Shown: piece by piece, positions 35,854 through 45,528 of the stretch
Numbering within the stretch: the first letter of the stretch is position 1
Layout of the letters: each line of letters opens with the position of its first letter
NCBI RefSeq assembly: GCF_026226615.1
Contig: NZ_JAJAPB010000002.1
Span: 124,001-188,000 of the forward strand
Direction: 5' to 3'
DNA from: Geovibrio ferrireducens
GTDB taxonomy: Bacteria > Chrysiogenota > Deferribacteres > Deferribacterales > Geovibrionaceae
DNA length: 64,000 bases
The notes under the pieces: generated by a model
The model's database searches: none
What the model saw: the letters and a program-made list of their open reading frames with translations, nothing else
Told to the model about the DNA's origin: nothing
Program-made: the position numbers and the translations under genes

Positions 35854-35914
35854 CGCTCGCGGGCGGGTAAACCGCCCTTCGCTCCGCACGGCGCGCCCGC
35901 TTCCTGCGGGCGCG
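35854..35914. repeat. Modular palindromic element, copy A
   Basis: CGCTCGCG (35854-35861), stem 1 GGGCGG/CCGCCC with loop GTAAA (35861-35877), linker CTTCGCTCCGCACGGCGC (35877-35894), stem 2 CGCGCCCGC/GCGGGCGCG with loop TTCCT (35892-35914). The linkers match copy B at 61561-61621; the stems do not, yet both still pair. Confidence 0.7.
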
Positions 35915-35923
35915 GGGAAACGT

Positions 35924-37219
<1,296 letters not shown>

Positions 37220-37297
37220 CTACTCCCGGATTTATATTTTTTTCATTACGGTTATTTGGTGCCGTAAGTATATATTGAAAAATTGCGAAAATACAAT

Positions 37298-38674
37298 ATG
37301 ATTTGTTTTCCCGCATTTCCTACGGCGGGCTTTCCGTGCGTGTTCTCAGGGGATGCGGCGGATTCATTAAACAAGGCAGGTACTATGTACGATATACCAA
37401 GTCTGCTGTTTGCGGACAGACAGGGCAATATATATGACCACCCCAGCCTGAAAATGGCTGTGAGAAGCGAAAATTATAACTTTGTTCCGTATGAGACGGA
37501 GCTTATTGAACTCCCCGAATCCTCCAGACTGTATTTCATGCCGAACACCCACCCCATAGCCTATAATCAGGACACGGCAAATATGGAAACGTTCTCCGGC
37601 GGCATGGCTGTCAGCGCATTTCTGGCTCCGGGGTTTCTGCGCCTGTTCCTTCCGGCATATAAAAAGCTGGATACGGAAATCCTTCCCCTTTACGCATACA
37701 CTGCGGTGGGTTGGATGAACGGCAAGTTTGTTGTTCCTGCCATTAAGATAGACGATGATTCAAAGTGGAACCCGTGTCTTTATGACTACTCGGACGCTTT
37801 CAAGCCGAAAGTTCAGGCATACCTCGGCAAATACCCGGAAAACAGGCTGTACAGACAGCTCGCCAAATGCGCACTGGAATACCACTGCACAGCGGCAAAA
37901 AATGTTTTCATGGGCAGATGGGAATGCCCCATCCCCACTGCGCCCTCATGCAACAGCAGGTGTCTGGGCTGCATATCCAAACAGCCTGCGGAGTGCTGCC
38001 CCTCCCCTCAGTCCCGCATTGAATTTGTCCCCTCCCCCAAGGAGATAATAGAAGTGGCGCTGAACCATTATGAAACAGCGGAAGAGCCGATAATCAGCTT
38101 CGGTCAGGGCTGCGAGGGCGACCCCATAACAGAGGCCGAAACCATAGCAAAGGCTGTTTCCGTCATTAAGAAAAAAGCGCCGAACATGACCATTAACTTC
38201 AACTCAAACTGCTCAAGCCCTGAAAAGCTCAAGCTCCTTCTGGACGCAGGGGTTGACAGTATAAGAGTGAGCATGAACTCCGCCAACCATACAACATATG
38301 AAATGTACTACTCACCAGTGAACTACGATTTCGGTGATGTGCTGAAAAGTATCGAACTGGCAAATAAATATAAGGTTTACGTTTCCCTCAACCTTCTCAC
38401 CATCCCCGGCGTGAATGACCGTGAAGGTGAGCTGAATACGCTCCTTGACTTTCTCGGAGCTTACAATATTGACCTTATCCAGCTTCGGAACCTTAATATT
38501 GACCCGGATTTTCTCTTCTCAAAAATGAAGTTTAAAACAGAGGAAATTCTCGGACTCAAAAACATGCTAAAATTAATTAAGCGTAAAAACAAAAATGTCA
38601 GGTTCGGTTATTTCAACCGCACGAAGGAAAACTTTTTTAAAGACTTCGGATTCCCTGACCTTAAAAGGAGATAA
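37298..38674 (+). CDS. Radical SAM protein with N-terminal domain, unassigned
   Basis: About 458 residues. The first 200 (from MICFPAFPTAGFPCVFSGDA) form a domain I do not recognise; a radical SAM domain follows. The cluster site is CNSRCLGC (CxxxCxxC, about 227-234 of this start), with ISFGQGCEGDP, MTINFNSNCSS, DSIRVSMNSANHTTYEMYY and LLTIPGVNDREGE downstream. A further Cys pair (ECC, about 245) may hold something extra. The ATG at 37298 lacks a clear ribosome binding site; a TTG at 37283 is possible. It is divergent from eno, and the outer-membrane protein gene starts 3 nt after its stop. No function is assigned. Confidence 0.78.
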   Translation: MICFPAFPTAGFPCVFSGDAADSLNKAGTMYDIPSLLFADRQGNIYDHPSLKMAVRSENYNFVPYETELIELPESSRLYFMPNTHPIAYNQDTANMETFSGGMAVSAFLAPGFLRLFLPAYKKLDTEILPLYAYTAVGWMNGKFVVPAIKIDDDSKWNPCLYDYSDAFKPKVQAYLGKYPENRLYRQLAKCALEYHCTAAKNVFMGRWECPIPTAPSCNSRCLGCISKQPAECCPSPQSRIEFVPSPKEIIEVALNHYETAEEPIISFGQGCEGDPITEAETIAKAVSVIKKKAPNMTINFNSNCSSPEKLKLLLDAGVDSIRVSMNSANHTTYEMYYSPVNYDFGDVLKSIELANKYKVYVSLNLLTIPGVNDREGELNTLLDFLGAYNIDLIQLRNLNIDPDFLFSKMKFKTEEILGLKNMLKLIKRKNKNVRFGYFNRTKENFFKDFGFPDLKRR

Positions 38675-38677
38675 ACC

Positions 38678-39394
38678 ATGAAGAAGCTTCTTGTATTGGC
38701 AATCGTCATCTGCTTTGCGGCAACCGCTTTCGCTGATGACATCAAACTCCGCCCCGGCATGACCCAGAGCGATTTCAAGACCTTCACCAAGGAACTCGGC
38801 TCAGTTATTTCGTTTGACCCCAACAGCCCCGCAGACCCTCTCGGCATACTGGGCTTTGACATAGCCGCCGAAGCGTCATTCAATATAATTGACACCGGCA
38901 TATGGGACAAGGCCGCCTCCGACGGCGATTCGCAGGAAGCTCTCGTTATGTACAGACTGCACGCTCAGAAGGGACTCCCCGGCAAGATTGACATAGGCGC
39001 GATGATAGGCCAGTCTGCAAACTCTGACCTCACAGTTGCAGGTGTTTCAATAAAATACGCCATACTTGAAGGTACAATGGCAACACCTGCCCTCTCTCTG
39101 AGAGCGGCCTATTCTCAGGTTGTCGGTCACGACGAGATAGACGCATACAACGCCAACATAGGCCTTTTTATCAGCAAGGGCATACTTATTGTCAAACCCT
39201 ATGCGGGCATAGTCGGCTCTATGAGCTACCTGAAAGAAAGCTCCGATGCGGTTGATCTGGACGCTGAAACAGCGTACACCGCAAAGGGCATACTCGGCGT
39301 ACAGGTTACCCCGTTCCCCTTCCTTAAGTTCAACGCTGAGGCGGGAATAGGCGAAATAAACCAGCTGAGCCTTAAGGCGGGCATACGCTTCTGA
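38678..39394 (+). CDS. Outer-membrane beta-barrel-type protein
   Basis: A 238-residue secreted protein: signal peptide to about residue 19 (CFAATAFA), then repeated amphipathic strands with alternating small and aromatic residues (SLRAAYSQVVGHDEI, LIVKPYAGIVGSMSYL, FNAEAGIGEINQLSLKAG), ending in Arg-Phe (IRF), as barrels recognised by BamA do. I do not recognise a closer family. Its stop overlaps the nadB start (TGATG), so it is co-transcribed with genes that have no clear functional link. Confidence 0.75.
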   Translation: MKKLLVLAIVICFAATAFADDIKLRPGMTQSDFKTFTKELGSVISFDPNSPADPLGILGFDIAAEASFNIIDTGIWDKAASDGDSQEALVMYRLHAQKGLPGKIDIGAMIGQSANSDLTVAGVSIKYAILEGTMATPALSLRAAYSQVVGHDEIDAYNANIGLFISKGILIVKPYAGIVGSMSYLKESSDAVDLDAETAYTAKGILGVQVTPFPFLKFNAEAGIGEINQLSLKAGIRF

Positions 39395-40953
39395 TGAATA
39401 AAAAACGTTTCGATTACATAGTGCTCGGCAGCGGCGTGGCAGGTTTGCGCGCCGCAATCGAGCTTGCCGGTCACGGTGATGTGGCACTCATAACCAAATG
39501 TGTTCTGGGTGAAAGCAGCTCCGAATACGCTCAGGGCGGGGTTGCTGTCGCTCTGAGTGAAGAGGACGACATAGTCCTCCACTATGAAGACACCCTGAAA
39601 GCCGGTGACGGCCTCTGCGTGAAGGAAGCGGTGAAGACCCTTGTCGCTGAAGGACCTGAATATATCACCCAGCTTATTTCATGGGGCGCAAAGTTTGATA
39701 CAAAGGAAGGCGCACTCTCCTTCACGCGTGAGGCGGCGCACAGCGTAAACCGCATAATCCACGCCCACGGTGACGCCACCGGACACGAAATAGTCCGCAC
39801 ACTGAAAGAATATTCCCTCAAGTTCATAAATATCTACAGGCTTGACTACACCTACGCCATTGATTTCATAAAAGACGGAGACAGAGTCACTGGAGTTCTT
39901 GCGCTGGATGAAAAAACCGGCGAACTCACTTCTTTCTTCTCAAAGGCTGTCGTTGTCGCCACAGGCGGAGCAGGAAGGCTTTTCACACGCACAACCAACC
40001 CGGATGTATCAACAGGGGACGGCGCTGCCATGGCTTTCAGAGCAGGTGCGGAGCTTGAGGATATGGAGTTTTTCCAGTTTCATCCCACCGCGCTTCACTT
40101 TCCCGGCGCTCCGGCGTTTCTCCTCAGTGAATCCATGAGAGGCGAAGGCGCTGTCCTGCGCAACAATGCCGGGGAAAGATTCTGCTTTAACTACCACGAA
40201 GACGGCGAACTCGCCCCCAGAGATGTGGTGAGCCGCTCAATATTCTTTGAAATGAATAAGACAAAAACGAATCACGTCTACCTCGACGTGACTCATCTTG
40301 ATAAAGAGCACATCCTCCACAGGTTTCCCAAGATATACAACACCTGCCTCGGTTACGGAATCGATATTACGCAGGACTACATACCCGTCAGCCCCGCAGC
40401 ACACTACTACATGGGCGGAATAAAGACCGATCTTGACGGACGCGCGAGCCTGAAAGGGCTTTACGCATGCGGTGAGGCTGCCTGCACAGGCGTACACGGC
40501 GCGAACAGACTTGCCAGCAACTCGCTCCTTGAAGGGGTGGTATTCGGCGGAAGAAGCGCAAAGGCGGCAGTGTCCGATTCCCTGAATATGGAAATCACCG
40601 AGCAGGAAGTACAGACGGAAGAGAAATATACCGAAACCGATTACACCGAATCATTAAAATTCATTCAGGAAACAATGTGGAAGTATGTCAGCGTTTCCAG
40701 AAATGAAACCGGGCTCAAAACCGCAGTCAGTGAACTGGAAAAATTTCTGAAAAAGTTTGAAGGCAGAATCCCCGCTGACCGCAGAACGGCAGAGCTTAAG
40801 AACCTCGCTCAGTCCGGGCTTCTGATGGCTTATGCTGCGCTGGCAAGAAAAGGCAGCCGCGGCGGGCATTACAGAGACGACATGCCGGAAAAAATAACCG
40901 AAGACTACCATATATATTTCAGCAATGCCGAATTTAATCCTCATCTCAGGTGA
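39394..40953 (+). CDS. nadB: L-aspartate oxidase
   Basis: FAD enzyme forming iminoaspartate, first step of NAD synthesis from aspartate; in anaerobes fumarate or a quinone is the likely acceptor. 519 residues: YIVLGSGVAGLRAAIELA, SSEYAQGGVAVALSEEDD, HSVNRIIHAHGDATGHEI, VVVATGGAGRLFTRTTNPDVSTGDGAAMAFRAG, EFFQFHPTAL, LLSESMRGEGAVLRN, HYYMGGIKTD and GANRLASNSLLEGVVFG. These separate NadB from the related SdhA/FrdA. It begins on the stop of the outer-membrane gene and overlaps the methyltransferase gene by 29 nt. nadA and nadC are not here. Confidence 0.97.
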   Translation: MNKKRFDYIVLGSGVAGLRAAIELAGHGDVALITKCVLGESSSEYAQGGVAVALSEEDDIVLHYEDTLKAGDGLCVKEAVKTLVAEGPEYITQLISWGAKFDTKEGALSFTREAAHSVNRIIHAHGDATGHEIVRTLKEYSLKFINIYRLDYTYAIDFIKDGDRVTGVLALDEKTGELTSFFSKAVVVATGGAGRLFTRTTNPDVSTGDGAAMAFRAGAELEDMEFFQFHPTALHFPGAPAFLLSESMRGEGAVLRNNAGERFCFNYHEDGELAPRDVVSRSIFFEMNKTKTNHVYLDVTHLDKEHILHRFPKIYNTCLGYGIDITQDYIPVSPAAHYYMGGIKTDLDGRASLKGLYACGEAACTGVHGANRLASNSLLEGVVFGGRSAKAAVSDSLNMEITEQEVQTEEKYTETDYTESLKFIQETMWKYVSVSRNETGLKTAVSELEKFLKKFEGRIPADRRTAELKNLAQSGLLMAYAALARKGSRGGHYRDDMPEKITEDYHIYFSNAEFNPHLR

Positions 40954-41614
40954 TAAGAAGCCGATCTCCACGGGGGACGGCTCCATATCATTCTACAACC
41001 TCACATACAAACAGGCTTACCACGCAAAAAGCATAGGCACTTTCACCGAAAGCCTGCACAAGTTTGTAATCCCTTCGGAAATTGTGGAAAAGCTGAAAAA
41101 AGGTCATGTACGCCTGCTGGACATCTGCCTCGGAATCGGCGCTAATCTCGCTGTGACATTTCATGAAATTGAAAAGCTTGATATTCCGAAGGAGCACAGA
41201 CTCCAGATAGTAAGCCTTGAGAAGGATCACAGCCTTGTCCAGCTTATACAGAAAACAGCTTCGCTCTCCCCGCCGGACGGGTACAGAATTCTCCGCAGAC
41301 TGCTTTATGAAGGAACATGCGGCAGATACGGGCTGGATGTTATGTACGGTGATGCGGTGAACAGTCTGGACAGGCTTGAGGCTCCGTTTGACGCTGTGTA
41401 CTTTGACCCTTTCAGTAAGAGAAAGAACGCGGAAATGTGGACAGAGAGCGTGTTCAGGAATTTACACAGAATACTTAAGGATGACGGAAAAGTCGTTACC
41501 TATTCATGCGCTAAAGGGGTGAGGGAGGATATGAAGAAGGCGGGGTTTGCCGTTTCAGACATTCCCCGCCTTCCTGATGGCTTTCAGTCAGGAACTGTAG
41601 CTATGAAAAACTAG
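40925..41614 (+). CDS. MnmC-like SAM-dependent methyltransferase (DUF752)
   Basis: A 229-residue methyltransferase similar to the N-terminal half of MnmC, which methylates 5-aminomethyl uridine at the tRNA wobble position. Seen: YHAKSIGTFTESLHKFV (substrate entrance), LLDICLGIGANLAVTFHE (SAM-binding motif I), and FDAVYFDPFSKRKNAEMWTESVF, the MnmC catalytic-site segment that matches DxFxPxKNPxMW. The FAD domain of full MnmC is absent, as in many bacteria. The 29-nt overlap with nadB gives translational coupling. Confidence 0.85.
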   Translation: MPNLILISGDKKPISTGDGSISFYNLTYKQAYHAKSIGTFTESLHKFVIPSEIVEKLKKGHVRLLDICLGIGANLAVTFHEIEKLDIPKEHRLQIVSLEKDHSLVQLIQKTASLSPPDGYRILRRLLYEGTCGRYGLDVMYGDAVNSLDRLEAPFDAVYFDPFSKRKNAEMWTESVFRNLHRILKDDGKVVTYSCAKGVREDMKKAGFAVSDIPRLPDGFQSGTVAMKN

Positions 41615-41622
41615 TCTGCACA

Positions 41623-41709
41623 CTAGTCTGCATGTTGGGATTTGTAGTAAACAGCAGTCCAGAAACCTGCGATAGCCGAAACACAAATGATACCTAAAAG
41701 CATTGCCAT
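41623..41709 (-). CDS. Small membrane protein, 28 residues
   Basis: I do not recognise this gene. It encodes 28 residues: MAMLLGIICVSAIAGFWTAV, then YYKSQHAD, so one transmembrane helix with a short hydrophilic tail. GGAGGAAGAA lies just before the ATG. On the same strand, a possible promoter reads TTGTTT, 16 bp, TATTAT about 75-110 bp upstream, and an inverted repeat (TTTCCGG...CCGGAAA, 41733-41758) lies in the leader. These support a real gene. The peptide type resembles small subunits of terminal oxidases or other membrane complexes, but there is no specific match. Convergent with the methyltransferase gene. Confidence 0.6.
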   Translation of the reverse strand: MAMLLGIICVSAIAGFWTAVYYKSQHAD

Positions 41710-42157
41710 TTCTTCCTCCATACGCAGAACGTGTTTCCGGAAGTTTTTTAAGCCGGAAAACTGCGTCCGTTTTTTTTATTCTCTGTGGTCTGAGATAATA
41801 ATAGATCCCTGAAAAAATAAAACAACTCTAATTTTTGTCTCTAATTAACTGTTCGTAGAACAAAACGCGTTTTATTGTTATAATTTGCTATTAACTATGA
41901 ATTTATTTGTTAATCAGTTTACTTTGCATACAAAACAAATAACTTCTTTTTAAAATCAGACACCTTGAATCATATGTTAACGGGAGCAGATCTCATTACC
42001 TTACCCGCAGGTATTTCAGCACCTCAGATTTAATTATGAATTACAGTTCATAAGCAAAAAATGCAGTCAGAAGTTATTTTCATGCATCCGGAACTTTGAT
42101 ATTGCGCATGCATCTGCTATGGTCTAATTTTACTGATTACGCATTGGCAGGTGATGT
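41710..42157. other. Intergenic region with palindromic sites
   Basis: About 450 bp, AT-rich, no gene. It holds the leader and promoter of the 28-residue peptide, a perfect 12-bp palindrome AAAACGCGTTTT (41862-41873) directly next to GTTC-GTA-GAAC (41851-41861), and the likely promoter of the PrsW-like gene. No repeat element. Confidence 0.5.
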
Positions 42158-42829
42158 TTGGAGCTGATGTTAATTCTTGCGGCAGGCTCTTTTTTCTGGG
42201 CGCTCCTGATAAACGCCTTCGGCAGGTTTGAGAGAAGAACCCTTTACATGTCCCTTCTGGTGGCTTTTGCCGCAGGTTCCGCTGCATACCATCCGGCAGC
42301 ATGGCTGAATACCCTCTTTCTTGACACCGCAGGTATAGAGATGAACGCCGTCAACCTGCCGAAATCCGCCACAGCGGCCTACTCCGCCTTCGTCGGGATA
42401 AACGAGGAATTTCTCAAATGCATTATAACCTTTCTTATCATCAAGGATTCTGATAACTACCGCAGACCGCTCCAGGGATTCATATACGCAGCCTCAGCAG
42501 GACTGGGCTTTGCCGTGATTGAAAACATATACTACCTGAACGGGCTGAACACCCAGATGCTGCTTATGCGCCTTGGTATTTCCACACCTCTGCACATCGT
42601 CCTTGCATTAATCTGGGCAGCCGGAATGAACGCGGCAAAATTCGGCGGATGCAGGTTCCTTCACTGCACAGCGGGCTATATCTTTGTGGCTGCGGCGCTG
42701 CACGGAACATATAACTATCAGGCGCTGTACGCACGTTCAGTGGGCGAAAGCGCAGTGAAAACACTGACAGTTCTCACTGTTTCTGCGGTTACGGCATTCT
42801 TTTTCATAAGGCATCACAAAAACAGATAA
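42158..42829 (+). CDS. PrsW-family intramembrane protease
   Basis: A 223-residue membrane protein with about six helices. It has the PrsW/CPBP-like motifs: NEEFLK (EExxK type) near residue 87, GFAVIENIYYLNG (FxxxE type) near 125, STPLHIVLALIW (His) near 148 and a later HGTYNY. PrsW proteases cleave anti-sigma factors in other bacteria; the substrate here is unknown. The frame starts at TTG (42158); an ATG at 42167 three codons later is equally possible (AGGTGATG lies upstream). Alone in its transcription unit. Confidence 0.8.
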   Translation: MELMLILAAGSFFWALLINAFGRFERRTLYMSLLVAFAAGSAAYHPAAWLNTLFLDTAGIEMNAVNLPKSATAAYSAFVGINEEFLKCIITFLIIKDSDNYRRPLQGFIYAASAGLGFAVIENIYYLNGLNTQMLLMRLGISTPLHIVLALIWAAGMNAAKFGGCRFLHCTAGYIFVAAALHGTYNYQALYARSVGESAVKTLTVLTVSAVTAFFFIRHHKNR

Positions 42830-42907
42830 AGGTTATTATTACCCTTTTACTAAGTGATAGATTATGGTAATTTATTAAACATTGCGTTTTGAGCAAATGA
42901 TAAGGCT

Positions 42908-44962
42908 GTGAATACTATGAGCTTGTTCAACCCTGACGAACAGAAAAAAACTGAAAACCCATCAGGAAGCCATCTGCCGGAGGACGGGGGCTGTTCCCTG
43001 TTCAGAGCAGTATTTGAACAGAGCGCCGACGCAGTTATCATAACCAGCCTTAAAAGCGAAATCTCCTTCTTTAATCCCGCAGCAGTCCGCATGTTCGGAA
43101 TGAACTCAGAACAGCTTTCCAGACAGAATATTAACTCCCTCGCATTCGGCCGCAGGATAATTCAGAATGATGAACTGAAAAAGCTCACCAAAGGGGAATA
43201 TCCGGAAGGACTGAGGACAGAAAACCTTTACATGAATAAGAACGGCTTTTTCTGGGGGAATACAGCCATATCCCTGATCGCAGGGCAGAAAAATGAAAAA
43301 ACATATTTAATGTTTGTCATCAGGGACATAACCACGGAGAAAAATCTCAGGGAAGAGCTCTTCACCAGCAGGGAGCAGCTCCAGAACATGCTGGACTTTG
43401 TAAACAGCATGGTTGTTGTAACCAACGGCACAGAGATGCGCAACTGCAATAAAAATATGCTCAGCTTCTTCGGCTATGACTCTCTGGCGGATTTCAGAGA
43501 GCATAACGGCTGCATATGCGACATGTTTGTACCTCAGGACGGTTATCTCACTGAAAACAGGCGGGGGCACTGGCTGAAAAAGGTTCTGCGGAACAAGGCT
43601 TCCTCCGGTGATACAAAAGTTGCCATAAAAGACCCGAAGACATCATCCATCCGCTTTTTTATGGTGGATATTCAGCCCTTTCCCGGCGAAAAGTATTACT
43701 ACATAGTTTCATTCACCGACATCACTGAGCTTGAAAACCAGAAAAAGCTTCTGGAAGACACCAACATATCCCTGGAAGAGAAGATAAACCGCCGCAGCAG
43801 GGAACTTTTTGAGAGCTACCGCAAGCTGGCCGCCAATGAGGAGATACTGTCCGTTATATTCAACATGGCCAGCATCGGAATAGCGATGGTGGATGACAAA
43901 GGCCGGTATGTGCGCGTAAACAGCCGCTTCTGCGAGATGTACAGGCTGAAAGAACATAATGTTATAAACTCCGGCTTTGAAACAGTTCTCCACGAAAGCC
44001 TGCGGGAGGACATGCGCAGACTGTTCATAAAATACCGTGACGGACAGGTCCGGCGCATAGCCTCAGAATGGAAGATAAAGCGTGTTGATGAAACCGTTAT
44101 GGACATGCTGATGACAACCAAGTGGGTGACAATGTATGACGGCAAGCGCTATCTTATCTCCACCCATCTTGACATAACCGATAAAAACAAACTGCAGCAG
44201 AAGCAGAGAGAGCAGGAAAGGATGCTTGTCCAGCAGTCCAAAATGGCAGCCATGGGCGAAATGATCGGAGCTATAGCACATCAGTGGAAACAGCCCCTGA
44301 ACGCCATTGCCCTTATTGCTCAGTGTTTTAAGGATGACTATGACTATAAGGAGCTCACCCTTGAGGCGGTGAATGAGCATGTGAACGGCATACTGAAGCA
44401 GGTCGGCTTCATGGCGGCCACTATTGATGATTTCAGAAACTTTTTCAAACCCGCCAGAAGCATGCAGTTCTTTGACATTTCAGCCGCAGTGGGGGACATA
44501 GTCAACCTTATGCTGCCTCAGCTTAAAGTAAACTATATAGCAGTGTACATAGACAATGCAGGCACAGAGAAATACGGTTCGGAAGTATCAGGCTATCCGA
44601 ATGAGTTTAAACAGGTGATCCTGAACCTCATAGCAAACTCCAAAGATGCCATTGCCGAAAGAAGAAACCGGAAAACACTGAAAAATTCGGAAGCAGGCAC
44701 AATAAACATCAGGATAGAATCAAACGAAAGACAGGTAAAAATCACATTCTCAGACAACGGAGGAGGAATACCGGACGAGGCTATGCACAGGCTTTTTGAG
44801 CCCTACTTCACAACAAAGGGCACAGGTTCGGGTATAGGCCTGTATATGTGCAGAACAATTATTGAAGGGAAAATGAAGGGAAAAATCAGCGCTCGCAATA
44901 TCACAGACGGAGCTGAGTTCACTATCGTGCTGGAAAAATTCATTGAGGGGAGTCAGTTATGA
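42908..44962 (+). CDS. Soluble PAS-domain histidine kinase
   Basis: A 684-residue kinase without membrane segments. PAS domains lie at about 35-145 (FEQSADAVIIT), 150-285 (VVVTNGTEMRNCNKNML) and 305-430 (FNMASIGIAMV), with short coiled coils between. The HisKA box is GEMIGAIAHQWKQPLNA (His about 460), and the ATPase domain has NLIANSKDAI, DNGGGIP and GTGSGIGLYMCR. A cytoplasmic sensor of redox or small molecules is likely. The frame starts at GTG 42908; an ATG three codons on (42917) fits AAGG better. The next gene, a receiver, overlaps its end by 4 nt, so it is the direct partner. Confidence 0.88.
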   Translation: MNTMSLFNPDEQKKTENPSGSHLPEDGGCSLFRAVFEQSADAVIITSLKSEISFFNPAAVRMFGMNSEQLSRQNINSLAFGRRIIQNDELKKLTKGEYPEGLRTENLYMNKNGFFWGNTAISLIAGQKNEKTYLMFVIRDITTEKNLREELFTSREQLQNMLDFVNSMVVVTNGTEMRNCNKNMLSFFGYDSLADFREHNGCICDMFVPQDGYLTENRRGHWLKKVLRNKASSGDTKVAIKDPKTSSIRFFMVDIQPFPGEKYYYIVSFTDITELENQKKLLEDTNISLEEKINRRSRELFESYRKLAANEEILSVIFNMASIGIAMVDDKGRYVRVNSRFCEMYRLKEHNVINSGFETVLHESLREDMRRLFIKYRDGQVRRIASEWKIKRVDETVMDMLMTTKWVTMYDGKRYLISTHLDITDKNKLQQKQREQERMLVQQSKMAAMGEMIGAIAHQWKQPLNAIALIAQCFKDDYDYKELTLEAVNEHVNGILKQVGFMAATIDDFRNFFKPARSMQFFDISAAVGDIVNLMLPQLKVNYIAVYIDNAGTEKYGSEVSGYPNEFKQVILNLIANSKDAIAERRNRKTLKNSEAGTINIRIESNERQVKITFSDNGGGIPDEAMHRLFEPYFTTKGTGSGIGLYMCRTIIEGKMKGKISARNITDGAEFTIVLEKFIEGSQL

Positions 44963-45333
44963 AAAATCTGAAGGACATCAGGCTTCTTTTTGTGGAGGAT
45001 GAGCTGCTTATGCAGAAATCCATCGAAAAGATACTAGCCAAACACATTAAGGAGTTCCGGCTTGCCGTAAACGGGGAAGAAGGGCTGAAAATCCACGGCG
45101 AAATGAAACCGGACATCATAGTAACAGACCTTGATATGCCTGTTATGAATGGAATCCAGATGATTTCTGCGATCAGAAAGACAGACATCGTAACACCGAT
45201 CATCATAATCACAGCCTTTGAGGATCAGGCGGAAGTGGCCAACGGAGCCGACTTCTCACTGATTAAGCCGATCCTCAAGAAAAGACTGTTCGAGCTTCTT
45301 GAACTGTGTGTGGAGAAGCTGAACAAAAACTGA
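44959..45333 (+). CDS. Single-domain response regulator (CheY-like)
   Basis: A 124-residue receiver domain with no output domain: LLFVEDELL at the N-terminus, IIVTDLDMPVMNG with phospho-acceptor Asp near 54, TPIIIITAFED with the switch Thr, and LIKPILKK with the conserved Lys. It overlaps the upstream kinase gene by 4 nt. It may be a phospho-relay step or act through protein contact. Its stop codon and that of the convergent NqrM-like gene together form the palindrome TGATCA, with no gap. Confidence 0.92.
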   Translation: MKNLKDIRLLFVEDELLMQKSIEKILAKHIKEFRLAVNGEEGLKIHGEMKPDIIVTDLDMPVMNGIQMISAIRKTDIVTPIIIITAFEDQAEVANGADFSLIKPILKKRLFELLELCVEKLNKN

Positions 45334-45522
45334 TCAGCGCCCTCCGCAGCCGTGGCTGTTTTCACATTCACTGTTATCGGTGTGCCCGCCGGAAGAGGCG
45401 CAGCAGTCAGCGCCCTTTCCGCATCCGCACGAGGCATTTTTTCTCTTCGCGCTCAGCACCGAGAGAAAAAATACCGCAAAGGCTATTAAGGCCGCCGCAA
45501 GGGCGGCCGCAAATACTTTCAT
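45334..45522 (-). CDS. nqrM: NqrM-like Cys-rich membrane protein
   Basis: A 62-residue protein: one helix (about 5-24, AALAAALIAFAVFFLSVL), then a soluble tail with seven Cys (CGCGKGADCCASS... ENSHGCGGR). NqrM matures Na+-NQR by delivering iron to the [2Fe-2S] site at the NqrD/NqrE interface. Helix plus Cys tail directly after nqrF suits that role. The Cys pattern (CGC, CC, C, C) differs from the NqrM forms I know, and CC with a His-bearing tail also resembles FeoB-associated Cys-rich proteins. The call depends on context, 6 nt after nqrF. Confidence 0.6.
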   Translation of the reverse strand: MKVFAAALAAALIAFAVFFLSVLSAKRKNASCGCGKGADCCASSGGHTDNSECENSHGCGGR

Positions 45523-45528
45523 TACAAT

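Larger units (their letters stand above)
35593..35923. other. Intergenic region with stacked palindromes
   Basis: 331 bp, no gene. Three palindromic units lie in a row: CCCCCTTTGCAAAGGGGG (near 35758-35775), the eno terminator (35791-35820) and the modular GC-rich element (35854-35914). Confidence 0.75.
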
